Shown here: positions 1 to 5,925 of the stretch, piece after piece
How the letters are laid out: each line of letters begins with the position of its first letter
How positions within the stretch are numbered: the stretch's first letter is position 1
Source: an uncultured Labedella sp.
GTDB taxonomy: Bacteria > Actinomycetota > Actinomycetes > Actinomycetales > Microbacteriaceae
Assembly: GCA_934636065.1 (NCBI GenBank)
Contig: CAKTZW010000085.1
Span: 1 to 7,442 of the forward strand
Direction: 5' to 3'
DNA: 7,442 nucleotides
Notes under the pieces: model-generated
What the model saw: the letters and a program-made list of their open reading frames with translations, nothing else
What the model was told of the DNA's origin: nothing
Databases searched by the model: none
Translations under genes and position numbers: made by a program

Positions 1-967
1 CGAGGCTCCCGAGGTTCCCGGCTCCGGCCGTCTCGGGAGCGGTGCCGGACGCGATCGACCGCGCGAAGTGCTGCAGGCCGGCCGACCGCCCGTAGAGCGG
101 CATGTCCTCGAGCTCGACCGCGACGGGCTCGGCTCCGGGACGTCGGAGCGACACCCGGTCGCCGTCGGGCTTGTCCCCGAGCCGGCTGGTGAATTCGATC
201 TGCCCGGTCTCCCCGTCGATCGCCCATTCGCCCGCCCACGCCGTCGGCGCGCCACGGCTCACCCAGCTGCCGCGATAGCTCACGACGAGACCCGACTCCA
301 TCTCGATGACGATGACGGCGGAGGCCTCCTCGTCGTACCGACTGAAGGACGGATCGCCCACCTTCGCGTAGACGCTCGCGGCCTCGAGCCCGGTCACCTT
401 GCGGAGAAGGTCGAAGTGATGGATCGCCATGTCGTTGATCAGCGGGTGCGGGAACCGGTAGTGCCGGTGGGTGGGCTTCGGGGCGTCGTTGTCCCACTGC
501 CGGAAGTCGATGTTGATCGCCGAGACCTCGCCGATCTCGCCGGCCGTCAGCAATCGCTGCACCACGCGCGGCGCCGGGTAGAAGCGGTAGTTCTGGCTGA
601 CCTGCAGGACGAGGCTCTTCTCCGCAGCCCGGCGCACCGCGACGGCGGCGTCCGCGACGGTGTTGGCGAAGGGCTTTTCCACGAGCACATGCTTCCCGGC
701 ATCCAGCGCCTCGAGGGTGAGCGGCACGTGCGTCACCGCCGGCGCGGTGATGATGACGGCGTCCGCGGCGACGTCGTCGAGCGCCTCGCCGAGCGACGCG
801 AAGCCGGGGAGGTCCGGGCGCTTTATCGCGGTGAGGACGTCGGCTCGGGTGTCCGCGTCGATGTCGACGACCGCGACGACCTCGACGTCCGGCACCCTCG
901 GGATCGCGATCTGAGCCCAGTTGCCTCCCCAACCACCGAGGCCGACGTGGATGACGTTGAGTGGCAC
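1..967 (-). CDS. Gfo/Idh/MocA-family oxidoreductase (partial, 3' end outside window)
   Basis: This gene reads on the minus strand and runs off the left edge, leaving about 322 codons. The product should be a cytoplasmic NAD(P)-dependent dehydrogenase of the sugar/inositol type. Visible in the translation: an N-terminal Rossmann fold with GLGGWG (residues 9-14), an acidic residue D35 after the second strand (suits NAD), the family's EKP signature (VLVEKP, about 94-99), QNYRF near 125-129, and INDMAIHHFD (about 177-186), which holds the usual catalytic-site Asp/His positions. The start is GTG at 967. An AGGAG (975-979 on the complement) lies 7 nt upstream, and VPLNVIHVGLGG begins right at the nucleotide-binding strand. 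The family usually spans 330-390 residues, so little is missing. The substrate cannot be told from sequence. The divergent neighbour is a lower-GC ATPase; a LacI regulator one gene further may be its true partner. Confidence 0.93.
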   Translation of the reverse strand, partial: MPLNVIHVGLGGWGGNWAQIAIPRVPDVEVVAVVDIDADTRADVLTAIKRPDLPGFASLGEALDDVAADAVIITAPAVTHVPLTLEALDAGKHVLVEKPFANTVADAAVAVRRAAEKSLVLQVSQNYRFYPAPRVVQRLLTAGEIGEVSAINIDFRQWDNDAPKPTHRHYRFPHPLINDMAIHHFDLLRKVTGLEAASVYAKVGDPSFSRYDEEASAVIVIEMESGLVVSYRGSWVSRGAPTAWAGEWAIDGETGQIEFTSRLGDKPDGDRVSLRRPGAEPVAVELEDMPLYGRSAGLQHFARSIASGTAPETAGAGNLGSL

Positions 968-1127
968 GAAGAAGCTCCTGTGATTCGGCGGCAGCGGTAC
1001 CCGGACGAACTCACCTGACCGCCCGTTGCGGTCGACATCGAGCCCGCGTCATCCACGCTAACACCAGCATCACCGCCCGGGACGACGCTAGAATAAAAAG
1101 AATAAATACGATTCTGACGGGGTCCTC
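968..1127. promoter_or_regulatory. Divergent intergenic region between oxidoreductase and ATPase genes
   Basis: This 160-bp stretch must hold promoters for both divergent genes. The AGGAG ribosome site of the oxidoreductase is at 975-979 (minus). Toward the ATPase side there is an A-rich island at 1089-1108, unlike the surrounding GC-rich DNA. It contains a -10-like TAGAAT (1089-1094), a second candidate TACGAT (1107-1112), and two GAATAAA copies 9 bp apart (1091-1097, 1100-1106). For the minus strand, TAGCGT occurs at 1055-1060 and again at 1085-1090 as possible -10 boxes. No clear -35 box or LacI-type operator was found. The ATPase start has only a weak Shine-Dalgarno-like GGGG at 1119-1122. 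Confidence 0.4.
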
Positions 1128-2330
1128 ATGGCGAGTGCGGCGGCGCAACAACATTTCAACAGCCCGTTCAATCCAGGCTACGGCAAACAGCCGCTCGTTT
1201 TCGGCGGGCACGAGAAAGACATCGAGGAACTGACAGATGTCTTCACGACGATGGATTTCGGTGAGAACCACTCCGTGCTGGTGACCGGTCTACGTGGAGC
1301 AGGCAAGACCTCCATGCTGACGCTTCTCAAAGACGCCGCTGCAGAACGGGGCTGGCTGGTACTCAGCGATGATGCGAGTAGCGGCTTGATGGAACGCGTC
1401 ATGGAAACCACGATCCCTCAGCTCATCAATACGCTCGACTCCGGCGCCAAGGCGCATCTCACATCGCTCGGAATCTGGCATTTCAATGCGGCATGGGAGT
1501 TCGAGAGCCGCCAGCGTGAAGTGAAGCCGCAACTCCGTCACGATCTCGTGGCGTTGTCCGACGCAGTGGATCACCGAGGCATTCTCATCACTATCGATGA
1601 GGTCTCGTCCGGCAGAGTCCGACTTCGCGAACTGTCGAAGTTCGCCCTCCAGGTCTCACATGCCCTCTCGGACGGGGCGAACATCATGATCGTGTTCGCC
1701 GGTATCAAGGTGAATCTCGACGAGTTGCTCAAGCAGGAGCACACGACATTCCTGCGACGCTCTCGCGACGTCGACTTCCGTCGGCTCGATCCGGCACAGA
1801 CCATGAAAGTGCTGAAGGAAACCATACGCATCGGAGGACGCTCGATCACCGACGATGCCCTGCGGCGGCTGGCTCAGATCTCACAGGGATACCCGTACCT
1901 CCTCCAACTCGTCGGAGACTACGCATGGCGTGCTCGCCCGGGTGAACCGACGATCGAGATGAGCGACGCGGAGGTCGCGTTCGAGAAAGCGATTCGAGCC
2001 ATCAATAGTCGAGTGATCAGCAAGGTCTACCTCGACCTCTCCGACGTCGACAAGGAGTTCGTGAAGGCGATGACGATGGCATTGGACGACGGCCGCGCCA
2101 AGATGGAGAACATCGTCCAGAACATGGGTGTCTCTGCTCAATACGTCCAGGTATACAAGAACAGGCTCATCGACTCGGGCTACGTCCAGAGGGCTGGGCA
2201 CGGCTACGTCGAGTTCTCACTTCCCTATCTTGATCAGTACATCCGAACGATCATCTCGGATGACGTCACTCCCGGCAGTGACGAGCAGGCACCCGACGTG
2301 TGGGCGGACTTCCCGGCCCCGAAACTCTGA
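1128..2330 (+). CDS. Orc1/Cdc6-like P-loop ATPase with C-terminal winged helix
   Basis: The product is a 400-aa soluble ATPase of the AAA_16 / ATPase_2 type, built like archaeal Orc1/Cdc6 and STAND-related ATPases. In order: an N-terminal lead with VFGGHEKDIEEL (about 24-35, the usual region before the P-loop), Walker A GLRGAGKT (54-61), Walker B GILITIDE (151-158), a sensor-like strand NIMIVFAGI (185-193), an ISQGYPYLLQLVG segment (251-263) typical of the lid/sensor-2 helix in this group, and a winged-helix-like part (about 305-365) ending in an Asp/Pro-rich tail. ATPase activity and DNA or nucleoprotein binding are family-level expectations; the target is unknown. Hand counts give 33 and 31 G/C per 60 bases at lines 1381 and 1681, against 45 in the LacI gene at 2641, which suggests horizontal acquisition. 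No partner gene (nuclease, transposition protein, toxin) is adjacent. It could be a mobile-element or defence ATPase, but nothing here proves that. Confidence 0.9.
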   Translation: MASAAAQQHFNSPFNPGYGKQPLVFGGHEKDIEELTDVFTTMDFGENHSVLVTGLRGAGKTSMLTLLKDAAAERGWLVLSDDASSGLMERVMETTIPQLINTLDSGAKAHLTSLGIWHFNAAWEFESRQREVKPQLRHDLVALSDAVDHRGILITIDEVSSGRVRLRELSKFALQVSHALSDGANIMIVFAGIKVNLDELLKQEHTTFLRRSRDVDFRRLDPAQTMKVLKETIRIGGRSITDDALRRLAQISQGYPYLLQLVGDYAWRARPGEPTIEMSDAEVAFEKAIRAINSRVISKVYLDLSDVDKEFVKAMTMALDDGRAKMENIVQNMGVSAQYVQVYKNRLIDSGYVQRAGHGYVEFSLPYLDQYIRTIISDDVTPGSDEQAPDVWADFPAPKL

Positions 2331-2372
2331 CTCCGCGTGATCCGACGGTGAGCCGCCGCACGCTCGCGCCCC

Positions 2373-2378
2373 TATCCT
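2373..2378 (+). promoter_or_regulatory. Candidate -10 box for leaderless lacI-family mRNA
   Basis: TATCCT fits the actinobacterial TANNNT -10 pattern and ends 6 bases before the ATG at 2385. That spacing would start the transcript at or very near the A of the start codon. No purine-rich Shine-Dalgarno sequence is present in the short gap, which agrees with leaderless expression. The -35 region is weak (GTGAGC at 2348-2353 with a 19-bp spacer). Confidence 0.45.
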
Positions 2379-2384
2379 GAGCAC

Positions 2385-3404
2385 ATGGCTGGACGGGCAC
2401 GCGCGACGATGAAGGACGTCGCCGCGCTCGCGGGGGTCTCGCCGAAGACCGTCTCGAACGTCGTGACGGGCACGGTCTTCGTGCGGCCGGAGACGGTCGA
2501 TCGGGTCGAGGCCGCGATGGCGGAGCTCCACTTCGTGCCGAACCTGAGCGCGCGGAGCCTGCGCAACGGTCGATCCGGCGTGATCGCGGTGGCGCTCCCG
2601 GACCTCGCGACGCCGTACTCCGCCGAGCTCCTGCACCACCTCGTGGAGGTCGCGCACGAGCGCGGGCTCGCCGTGCAGGTGGAGGAGACGGGCTCCGCTC
2701 CCGAGCGCGAGTTCGAGCTGCTGTCGCGGGCGCGGGCGCACCTCATCGACGGCCTCATCCTCAACCCGATCCGCGTCGAGGACAGCGCCGTCGAGTACTC
2801 CGACCACCTGCCGCCCGTCGTGCTGATCGGCGAGGTGGAGTTGCAGAGCACCGACCACGTGATCGTCGACAGCCGCGGCGCCGCCCGCGACGTCACGCGC
2901 CACGTCCTCTCGCGGGGCGCGCGACGGATCGCGGCGATCGGCGGCGACGAGGACCCGGAACGGGAGACGGCCGCGAGTCGGCTCCGTCTCGACGGCTACC
3001 GCGCCGCGCTGCTCGAGGCGGGCATCGCGCCCGATCCGGAGTTGGAGCTCAACCCGTTCCCGTGGACGACGCCCTCGGCGGCCGGGGCCGTCGATCGTCT
3101 CGTCGAGGACGGCGTGGAGTTCGACGCGGTCGTGGCCTTCACCGACACCCTCGCCCTCGGCGTCCTACACAGCCTCGCGTCGCACGGCCGACGCGTTCCC
3201 GATGACGTGCTCGTGACCGGCTTCGATGACGTGGAGCTCGCTCGATTCGCGACTCCCCCGCTCACGACGATCGCCTTCGACCTGCGCCGCGTGGCCGAGG
3301 AGGCTCTGTCGCTCCTCGACGCTCGGATGACGGAGCGCTCGACGCCCGTGCGTTCCGTCACCGTTCCGTACGAGGTCGTCACGCGGGCGAGCACTGGCGC
3401 CTAG
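2385..3404 (+). CDS. LacI-family transcriptional regulator
   Basis: The product is a 339-aa repressor-type DNA-binding protein of usual LacI/GalR length. The N-terminus has the canonical helix-turn-helix MKDVAALAGVSPKTVSNVV (9-27), then recognition and hinge segments ending VPNLSARSLRNGRS (51-64) with the conserved N, A-R and L positions. From about residue 65 comes a periplasmic-binding-protein-like sugar-sensing domain, with VDSRGAARDVTRHVL near the middle and VTGFDDVELARFATPPLTTI near the C-terminus, both family hallmarks. The start at 2385 is preferred because a TATCCT box lies 6 nt upstream; ATG at 2409 (directly at MKDVA) is a possible alternative. The effector is probably a sugar or sugar derivative, but it cannot be named. 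The gene lies 54 bp after the ATPase stop with its own promoter-like box, so it is probably not co-transcribed. The nearby oxidoreductase is a reasonable regulatory target (inference). Confidence 0.95.
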   Translation: MAGRARATMKDVAALAGVSPKTVSNVVTGTVFVRPETVDRVEAAMAELHFVPNLSARSLRNGRSGVIAVALPDLATPYSAELLHHLVEVAHERGLAVQVEETGSAPEREFELLSRARAHLIDGLILNPIRVEDSAVEYSDHLPPVVLIGEVELQSTDHVIVDSRGAARDVTRHVLSRGARRIAAIGGDEDPERETAASRLRLDGYRAALLEAGIAPDPELELNPFPWTTPSAAGAVDRLVEDGVEFDAVVAFTDTLALGVLHSLASHGRRVPDDVLVTGFDDVELARFATPPLTTIAFDLRRVAEEALSLLDARMTERSTPVRSVTVPYEVVTRASTGA

Positions 3405-3420
3405 CCCGTCGCCAGGCGGT

Positions 3421-3439
3421 CCCTGAGCTTGTCGAAGGG
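3421..3439 (+). repeat. Dispersed intergenic repeat CCCTGAGCTTGTCGAAGGG
   Basis: This 19-bp sequence lies in the 157-bp convergent gap between the LacI and MerR genes. From general knowledge, the same core (reverse complement CCCTTCGACAAGCTCAGGG) is a very common short dispersed repeat between genes in many high-GC bacteria. It has CCCT/AGGG ends and an inner CTT-GTCG-AAG, so it can fold imperfectly and may act as a terminator-like or REP-like element. The match to that family may extend to about 3464, through CACTGAGCCGGTGAG. Just upstream, across the LacI stop, 5-bp arms CGCCT (3398-3402) and AGGCG (3414-3418) could form a weak hairpin. The rest of 3405-3561 holds nothing I recognise. Confidence 0.7.
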
Positions 3440-3561
3440 CGATCACTGAGCCGGTGAGTCTCTCGATGAACATGCGCCCAGCCCATCGCACCAGGAGCCA
3501 CCACGAAGCGGAACCCGACGCGACGCCCACCTCACGGCTCGATCGCGTGCCACGCCGGCCG

Positions 3562-4293
3562 TCACTCCGTCGAATCGAGCCGTCGACGGAGGAGGACGTG
3601 CACGTGCCCGGCCGCCTCGAGGAGAGCGACGCTGCGACGGGTGAGGTCGGCGAGCCGCCGGTCGAGGAGCGCCCGGAGTTCGCCGCTCGCCCCGTCCGGC
3701 TTGAGCTCGCGCAGCACGCTCGCGATCGTCGGGAGCGGATACCCGCCGCCGCGGAGCGCCGCGACGATGCGAGCTCGTGTGATGGCCACGCCACCGTACC
3801 GCCTGGCCCGGCCGGTCTCGAGTCGATCGGGGGAGATGAGCCCCGAGTCCTCCCAATGTCGCAGGGCCGACGTCCGCACGCCGAGGGCGCCGGCCAGTTC
3901 ACCGACCGTCATCGCGTCTCGGGCCTCGAACACCACGGTGCGATCGGAGAGCACCGCGTCGAGCCCGTGCAGTGCCTCGCGCACGCGGCGCCTGTCGGTG
4001 GCGATGGCCGCGTGGAGTCCGTCGATCGTGTCGGCCGCGTCCTCCAGCGGCGCGGTGATGAGCACGGGCATCAGACGGCGGGCCGGTACCGGTCCGACCG
4101 CTGCCGCGAGCGCTCGATACGCCCGCAGAGCCACGAGGTGCTCGTCGCGGTAGCGACGGTAGTTGTTCGGGCCGCGCTCCGCGCGCGGGATGACACCGAG
4201 GTGTTCGAGGTCACGAACCTGCTGGGTGGAGTAGCCGACGAGCGCACCGATCCGCGCGGTCGTCATCGAGCAGTCTTGAGGGTTCGACACCAT
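3562..4293 (-). CDS. Tandem MerR-type regulator (TioE-like)
   Basis: The product is a 243-aa cytoplasmic regulator with two MerR-like winged helix-turn-helix modules in one chain. Module 1 (about 11-58) starts TTARIGALVGYSTQQVRDLE and continues HLGVIPRAERGPNNYRRY. Module 2 (about 128-195) starts MTVGELAGALGVRTSALRHWE, with DSGLISPDRLETGRARRY and a GYPLPTIASVLREL helix. A helical stretch joins them, and a helical tail (about 202-243) resembles MerR dimerisation helices. This two-module form is the actinobacterial TioE-type of MerR regulator (family knowledge). The ATG at 4293 is chosen because AGGA lies 9 nt upstream. ATG at 4344 would add an unlikely Cys-containing 17-residue extension, and ATG at 4266 lacks a ribosome site. 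It diverges from the Imm-5-like gene, so shared or autoregulated control is likely. No Cys-based metal site is evident, so the effector is probably a hydrophobic or drug-like compound, or none. Confidence 0.88.
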   Translation of the reverse strand: MVSNPQDCSMTTARIGALVGYSTQQVRDLEHLGVIPRAERGPNNYRRYRDEHLVALRAYRALAAAVGPVPARRLMPVLITAPLEDAADTIDGLHAAIATDRRRVREALHGLDAVLSDRTVVFEARDAMTVGELAGALGVRTSALRHWEDSGLISPDRLETGRARRYGGVAITRARIVAALRGGGYPLPTIASVLRELKPDGASGELRALLDRRLADLTRRSVALLEAAGHVHVLLRRRLDSTE

Positions 4294-4435
4294 GACGCCC
4301 GTTCCTGTGGGGGAAAGTCCACATAAGCACATGAAGGTCACCATGGATTCATGGACAACCTGAGTTCACTCTTCCTCCACGCGCACGCCGCGGGCCCTCG
4401 AGCCGCTCGGCGCGGACAGCGGAGCTGAGGCCGAG
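4294..4435. promoter_or_regulatory. Divergent promoter region with CCATG-gatt-CATGG dyad
   Basis: This 142-bp region separates the start codons of the tandem MerR gene (minus) and the Imm-5-like gene (plus), so both promoters should lie here. A perfect 5-4-5 inverted repeat CCATGGATTCATGG occupies 4341-4354, and the CACAT motif is directly repeated nearby (4321-4332 area). Either could be an operator for the MerR protein, but the arms are short. For the plus-strand gene, GGAG (4421-4424) and GAGG (4427-4430) supply a ribosome site 5-11 nt before ATG 4436. No convincing -35/-10 pair was found on either strand. Confidence 0.35.
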
Positions 4436-4969
4436 ATGGGGTCGCCACAGTCCCTGAGCGAGCCGGACCGTCGCCTGGTCGCCGGGTGGGCGGCGGAGTG
4501 CGCAGACCGCGTCCTCCCGCTGTTCGAGGCGGAGTCGGCCGACGACCGCCCGCGTGACGCGATCGCCCGGGCTCGCGCCTTCGCCGCGGGCGAGCTCCGC
4601 GCGGCCGACGAGATCCGCCGCCGCTTGGTGGCCGGCCGTGCCGCGAACGCGGTCGCGACTCCGGCCGCCATCGCCGCCGCTCGGGCCGCGGCTCAAGCGG
4701 CCGGGGTCGCCCACATGGGAGCGCACGCCCTCGGTGCGGCCACCTACGCCGCGCGGGCCGTCCGGCTCGCCTCCCCCGACGACGCCGACGTCGTATCGGC
4801 CGAGTTCCGCTGGCAGCTCGCGAGCATGACCGAGGGGGTCCGCGCCGCGTTGCGGTCGCTCCCGCGCGTCGGCGAAGACACGTCGGGCCCGCTCGGTCCC
4901 GGGCTGCTGGGCTCCGGTGAACTCGGCGCCCACATCGCGATGATCCAGGACACGCTCGCCGAGGAGTGA
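4436..4969 (+). CDS. Imm-5-like 'putative immunity protein' family member
   Basis: The product is a 177-aa, Ala-rich, probably all-helical soluble protein without signal peptide or membrane segment. The pattern LSEPDRRLVAGWAAECADRVLPLFEA (about 7-32), then DDRPRDAIARARAFAAGE (36-53), an Ala/Arg-rich helical middle, and GVAHMGAHALGAATYAARAV (about 89-108) resembles the actinobacterial family annotated as Imm-5-like putative immunity proteins. This is recognised by motif layout only. The name implies neutralising a polymorphic toxin, but the molecular role of most members is unknown, and no toxin gene is adjacent. The ATG at 4436 is the only start in the open frame, which extends back to a stop at 4361, and GGAG/GAGG precede it. 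It is divergent from the tandem MerR regulator. A strong GC hairpin lies 75 bp beyond its stop codon and may end its transcript. Confidence 0.62.
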   Translation: MGSPQSLSEPDRRLVAGWAAECADRVLPLFEAESADDRPRDAIARARAFAAGELRAADEIRRRLVAGRAANAVATPAAIAAARAAAQAAGVAHMGAHALGAATYAARAVRLASPDDADVVSAEFRWQLASMTEGVRAALRSLPRVGEDTSGPLGPGLLGSGELGAHIAMIQDTLAEE

Positions 4970-5019
4970 CCGGCGAGGCGGGTTCGAGGCGTCGCATTCC
5001 GAATCGGCACCTGATCGCA

Positions 5020-5033
5020 ACTACCCGGGTAGT
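5020..5033. promoter_or_regulatory. 14-bp perfect palindrome ACTACCCGGGTAGT (candidate operator)
   Basis: A perfect 14-bp dyad lies between the Imm-5-like stop (4969) and the lipoprotein start (5113), about 80 bp upstream of the latter. Position and symmetry fit a dimeric repressor or activator site for the lipoprotein gene. The bound protein is unknown. It is too short and lacks the T-tract for a terminator on its own. Confidence 0.4.
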
Positions 5034-5044
5034 GCGGTCCGGAA

Positions 5045-5074
5045 CCGGCCCCGTCGGCGCGCCGGCGGGGCCGG
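5045..5074 (+). terminator. 30-nt near-perfect GC hairpin, probable factor-independent terminator
   Basis: Bases 5045-5059 (beginning CCGGCCCCG) pair with 5060-5074 (ending CGGGGCCGG) over 15 positions, broken only by one G-T pair (5054/5065). As RNA this gives a very stable stem with a tight central GCGC turn. It lies 75 bp after the Imm-5-like stop and 38 bp before the lipoprotein ATG. No T-run follows, as is common for actinobacterial I-shaped terminators. It could instead be a DNA-level palindrome bound by a protein, or an attenuator in the lipoprotein leader. Confidence 0.5.
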
Positions 5075-5112
5075 CCCTGGTAGACATCTCCTACGCACGA
5101 TGGGGGCCCGCG

Positions 5113-5907
5113 ATGACCATGGCAGCACACCGACGACGGGCACGCGTGGCCGGCTCCCTCCCGTTGCTCCTCGCCCTCAGCGCTGTGGTGCTCCCGGGTT
5201 GCGTTGGCGGCGCCAGTGCCGCGGGCGAGGGCTCGCCGTCCTCCGAGCCCTCCCCCTCGCCCTCAATCCTCGAGAGCGAGCCGCTCTCCGGGGTGGGACA
5301 GACGGAGCCCACGAATGTCCCGTTCCCGATTCCGGACGGCGCCCAGTCGCTCAGCCTCACGTTCGAGTGCGACGGTGGCCCCGACGACCAGTTCTCGGTC
5401 GAGCTCGGCGATTCGATGGTGTCCGAGCAGGGCATCATGCATGGCCAGTGCGGGGACCAGCAGGAGTTCTCCTGGCCGATCACCACCAGCACCGAATCGA
5501 TCCTCCTCGTGTGGGCGCCCGAGGGCGTGTCCTGGGTCGCGACGCCGACCTTCTCGACGGAGCCCTTCGTCTCCGATGCCGCGCTGACGGCGGACTGCGG
5601 CGCGTTCGCGGAGGCGTACAGCGCGCTCATGAACGCCGACCAGGGCTATACGCTCTACGACGCGTTCGACGAGGCGGAGTGGAACGACCGGGTGGACGGC
5701 GCCGTCGCCGACCTCGCGGACCTCGCCGCGACCGGCTCGCCGACGATCGTCGACGCCGTGGAACGCGTCCGGGCGAACGCAAGCAGCCCCGACCGCGTCG
5801 TCGGCACGGTCCTGACCGACGGCACCCTCGCCGCGATCGGCGAGGTGTCCGACGCGTGCAACCGCAACCACTCGCCCCTCATCCTCATGGGCGAGTTCGG
5901 CGGTTGA
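5113..5907 (+). CDS. Secreted lipoprotein of unknown function
   Basis: The product is a 264-aa exported lipoprotein. The N-terminus MTMAAHRRRARVAGSLPLLL shows a basic n-region, a hydrophobic core and a lipobox VLPGC with the lipidated Cys at residue 30, so the mature protein should be anchored on the outer face of the membrane. A Ser/Pro/Glu-rich linker follows (about 38-55). Next is a beta-rich domain (about 68-150) containing LTFECDGG and HGQCGDQ, whose Cys pair may form a disulfide. Then comes a helical C-terminal domain (about 155-264) with ADCGAFAEAYSAL and EVSDACNRNHSP, a second likely Cys pair. I do not recognise a named family. The ATG at 5113 is chosen because the signal peptide begins there and GGGGG precedes it; ATG 5119 is possible, while upstream in-frame starts would spoil the signal peptide. 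G+C is high (47 of 60 at line 5701), so it looks native. It appears monocistronic. Confidence 0.85.
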   Translation: MTMAAHRRRARVAGSLPLLLALSAVVLPGCVGGASAAGEGSPSSEPSPSPSILESEPLSGVGQTEPTNVPFPIPDGAQSLSLTFECDGGPDDQFSVELGDSMVSEQGIMHGQCGDQQEFSWPITTSTESILLVWAPEGVSWVATPTFSTEPFVSDAALTADCGAFAEAYSALMNADQGYTLYDAFDEAEWNDRVDGAVADLADLAATGSPTIVDAVERVRANASSPDRVVGTVLTDGTLAAIGEVSDACNRNHSPLILMGEFGG

Positions 5908-5925
5908 CTGGAAACTAACGCAGCG

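Noticed and set aside
68..1018. Long plus-strand open frame opposite the oxidoreductase
   Set aside because: It is Arg/Asp/Val-rich with no domain, and the minus strand here clearly encodes Rossmann, EKP and NDxxxHHFD motifs. It is an antisense shadow in GC-rich DNA.
3443..3561. Minus-strand peptide ASWWLLVRWAGRMFIERLTG-like stretch beyond the MerR stop
   Set aside because: It has a somewhat hydrophobic look but no start site of its own, runs into the dispersed repeat, and shows no recognisable family.
4342..4363. Six-codon leader ORF (ATG GAT TCA TGG ACA ACC TGA) before the Imm-5-like gene
   Set aside because: It has an AAGG upstream, but is too short and lacks any attenuator-type hairpin; it is most likely chance within the CATG dyad.
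4338..5087. Minus-strand Arg/Pro-rich open frame across the Imm-5-like gene
   Set aside because: Its composition is that of an antisense shadow, and the plus-strand frame has a ribosome site, a sensible start and a family-like pattern.
5081..5097. TAGACA and TACGCA as -10 boxes for the lipoprotein gene
   Set aside because: Both lack the final T of TANNNT and no -35 partner is visible, so no promoter is annotated.
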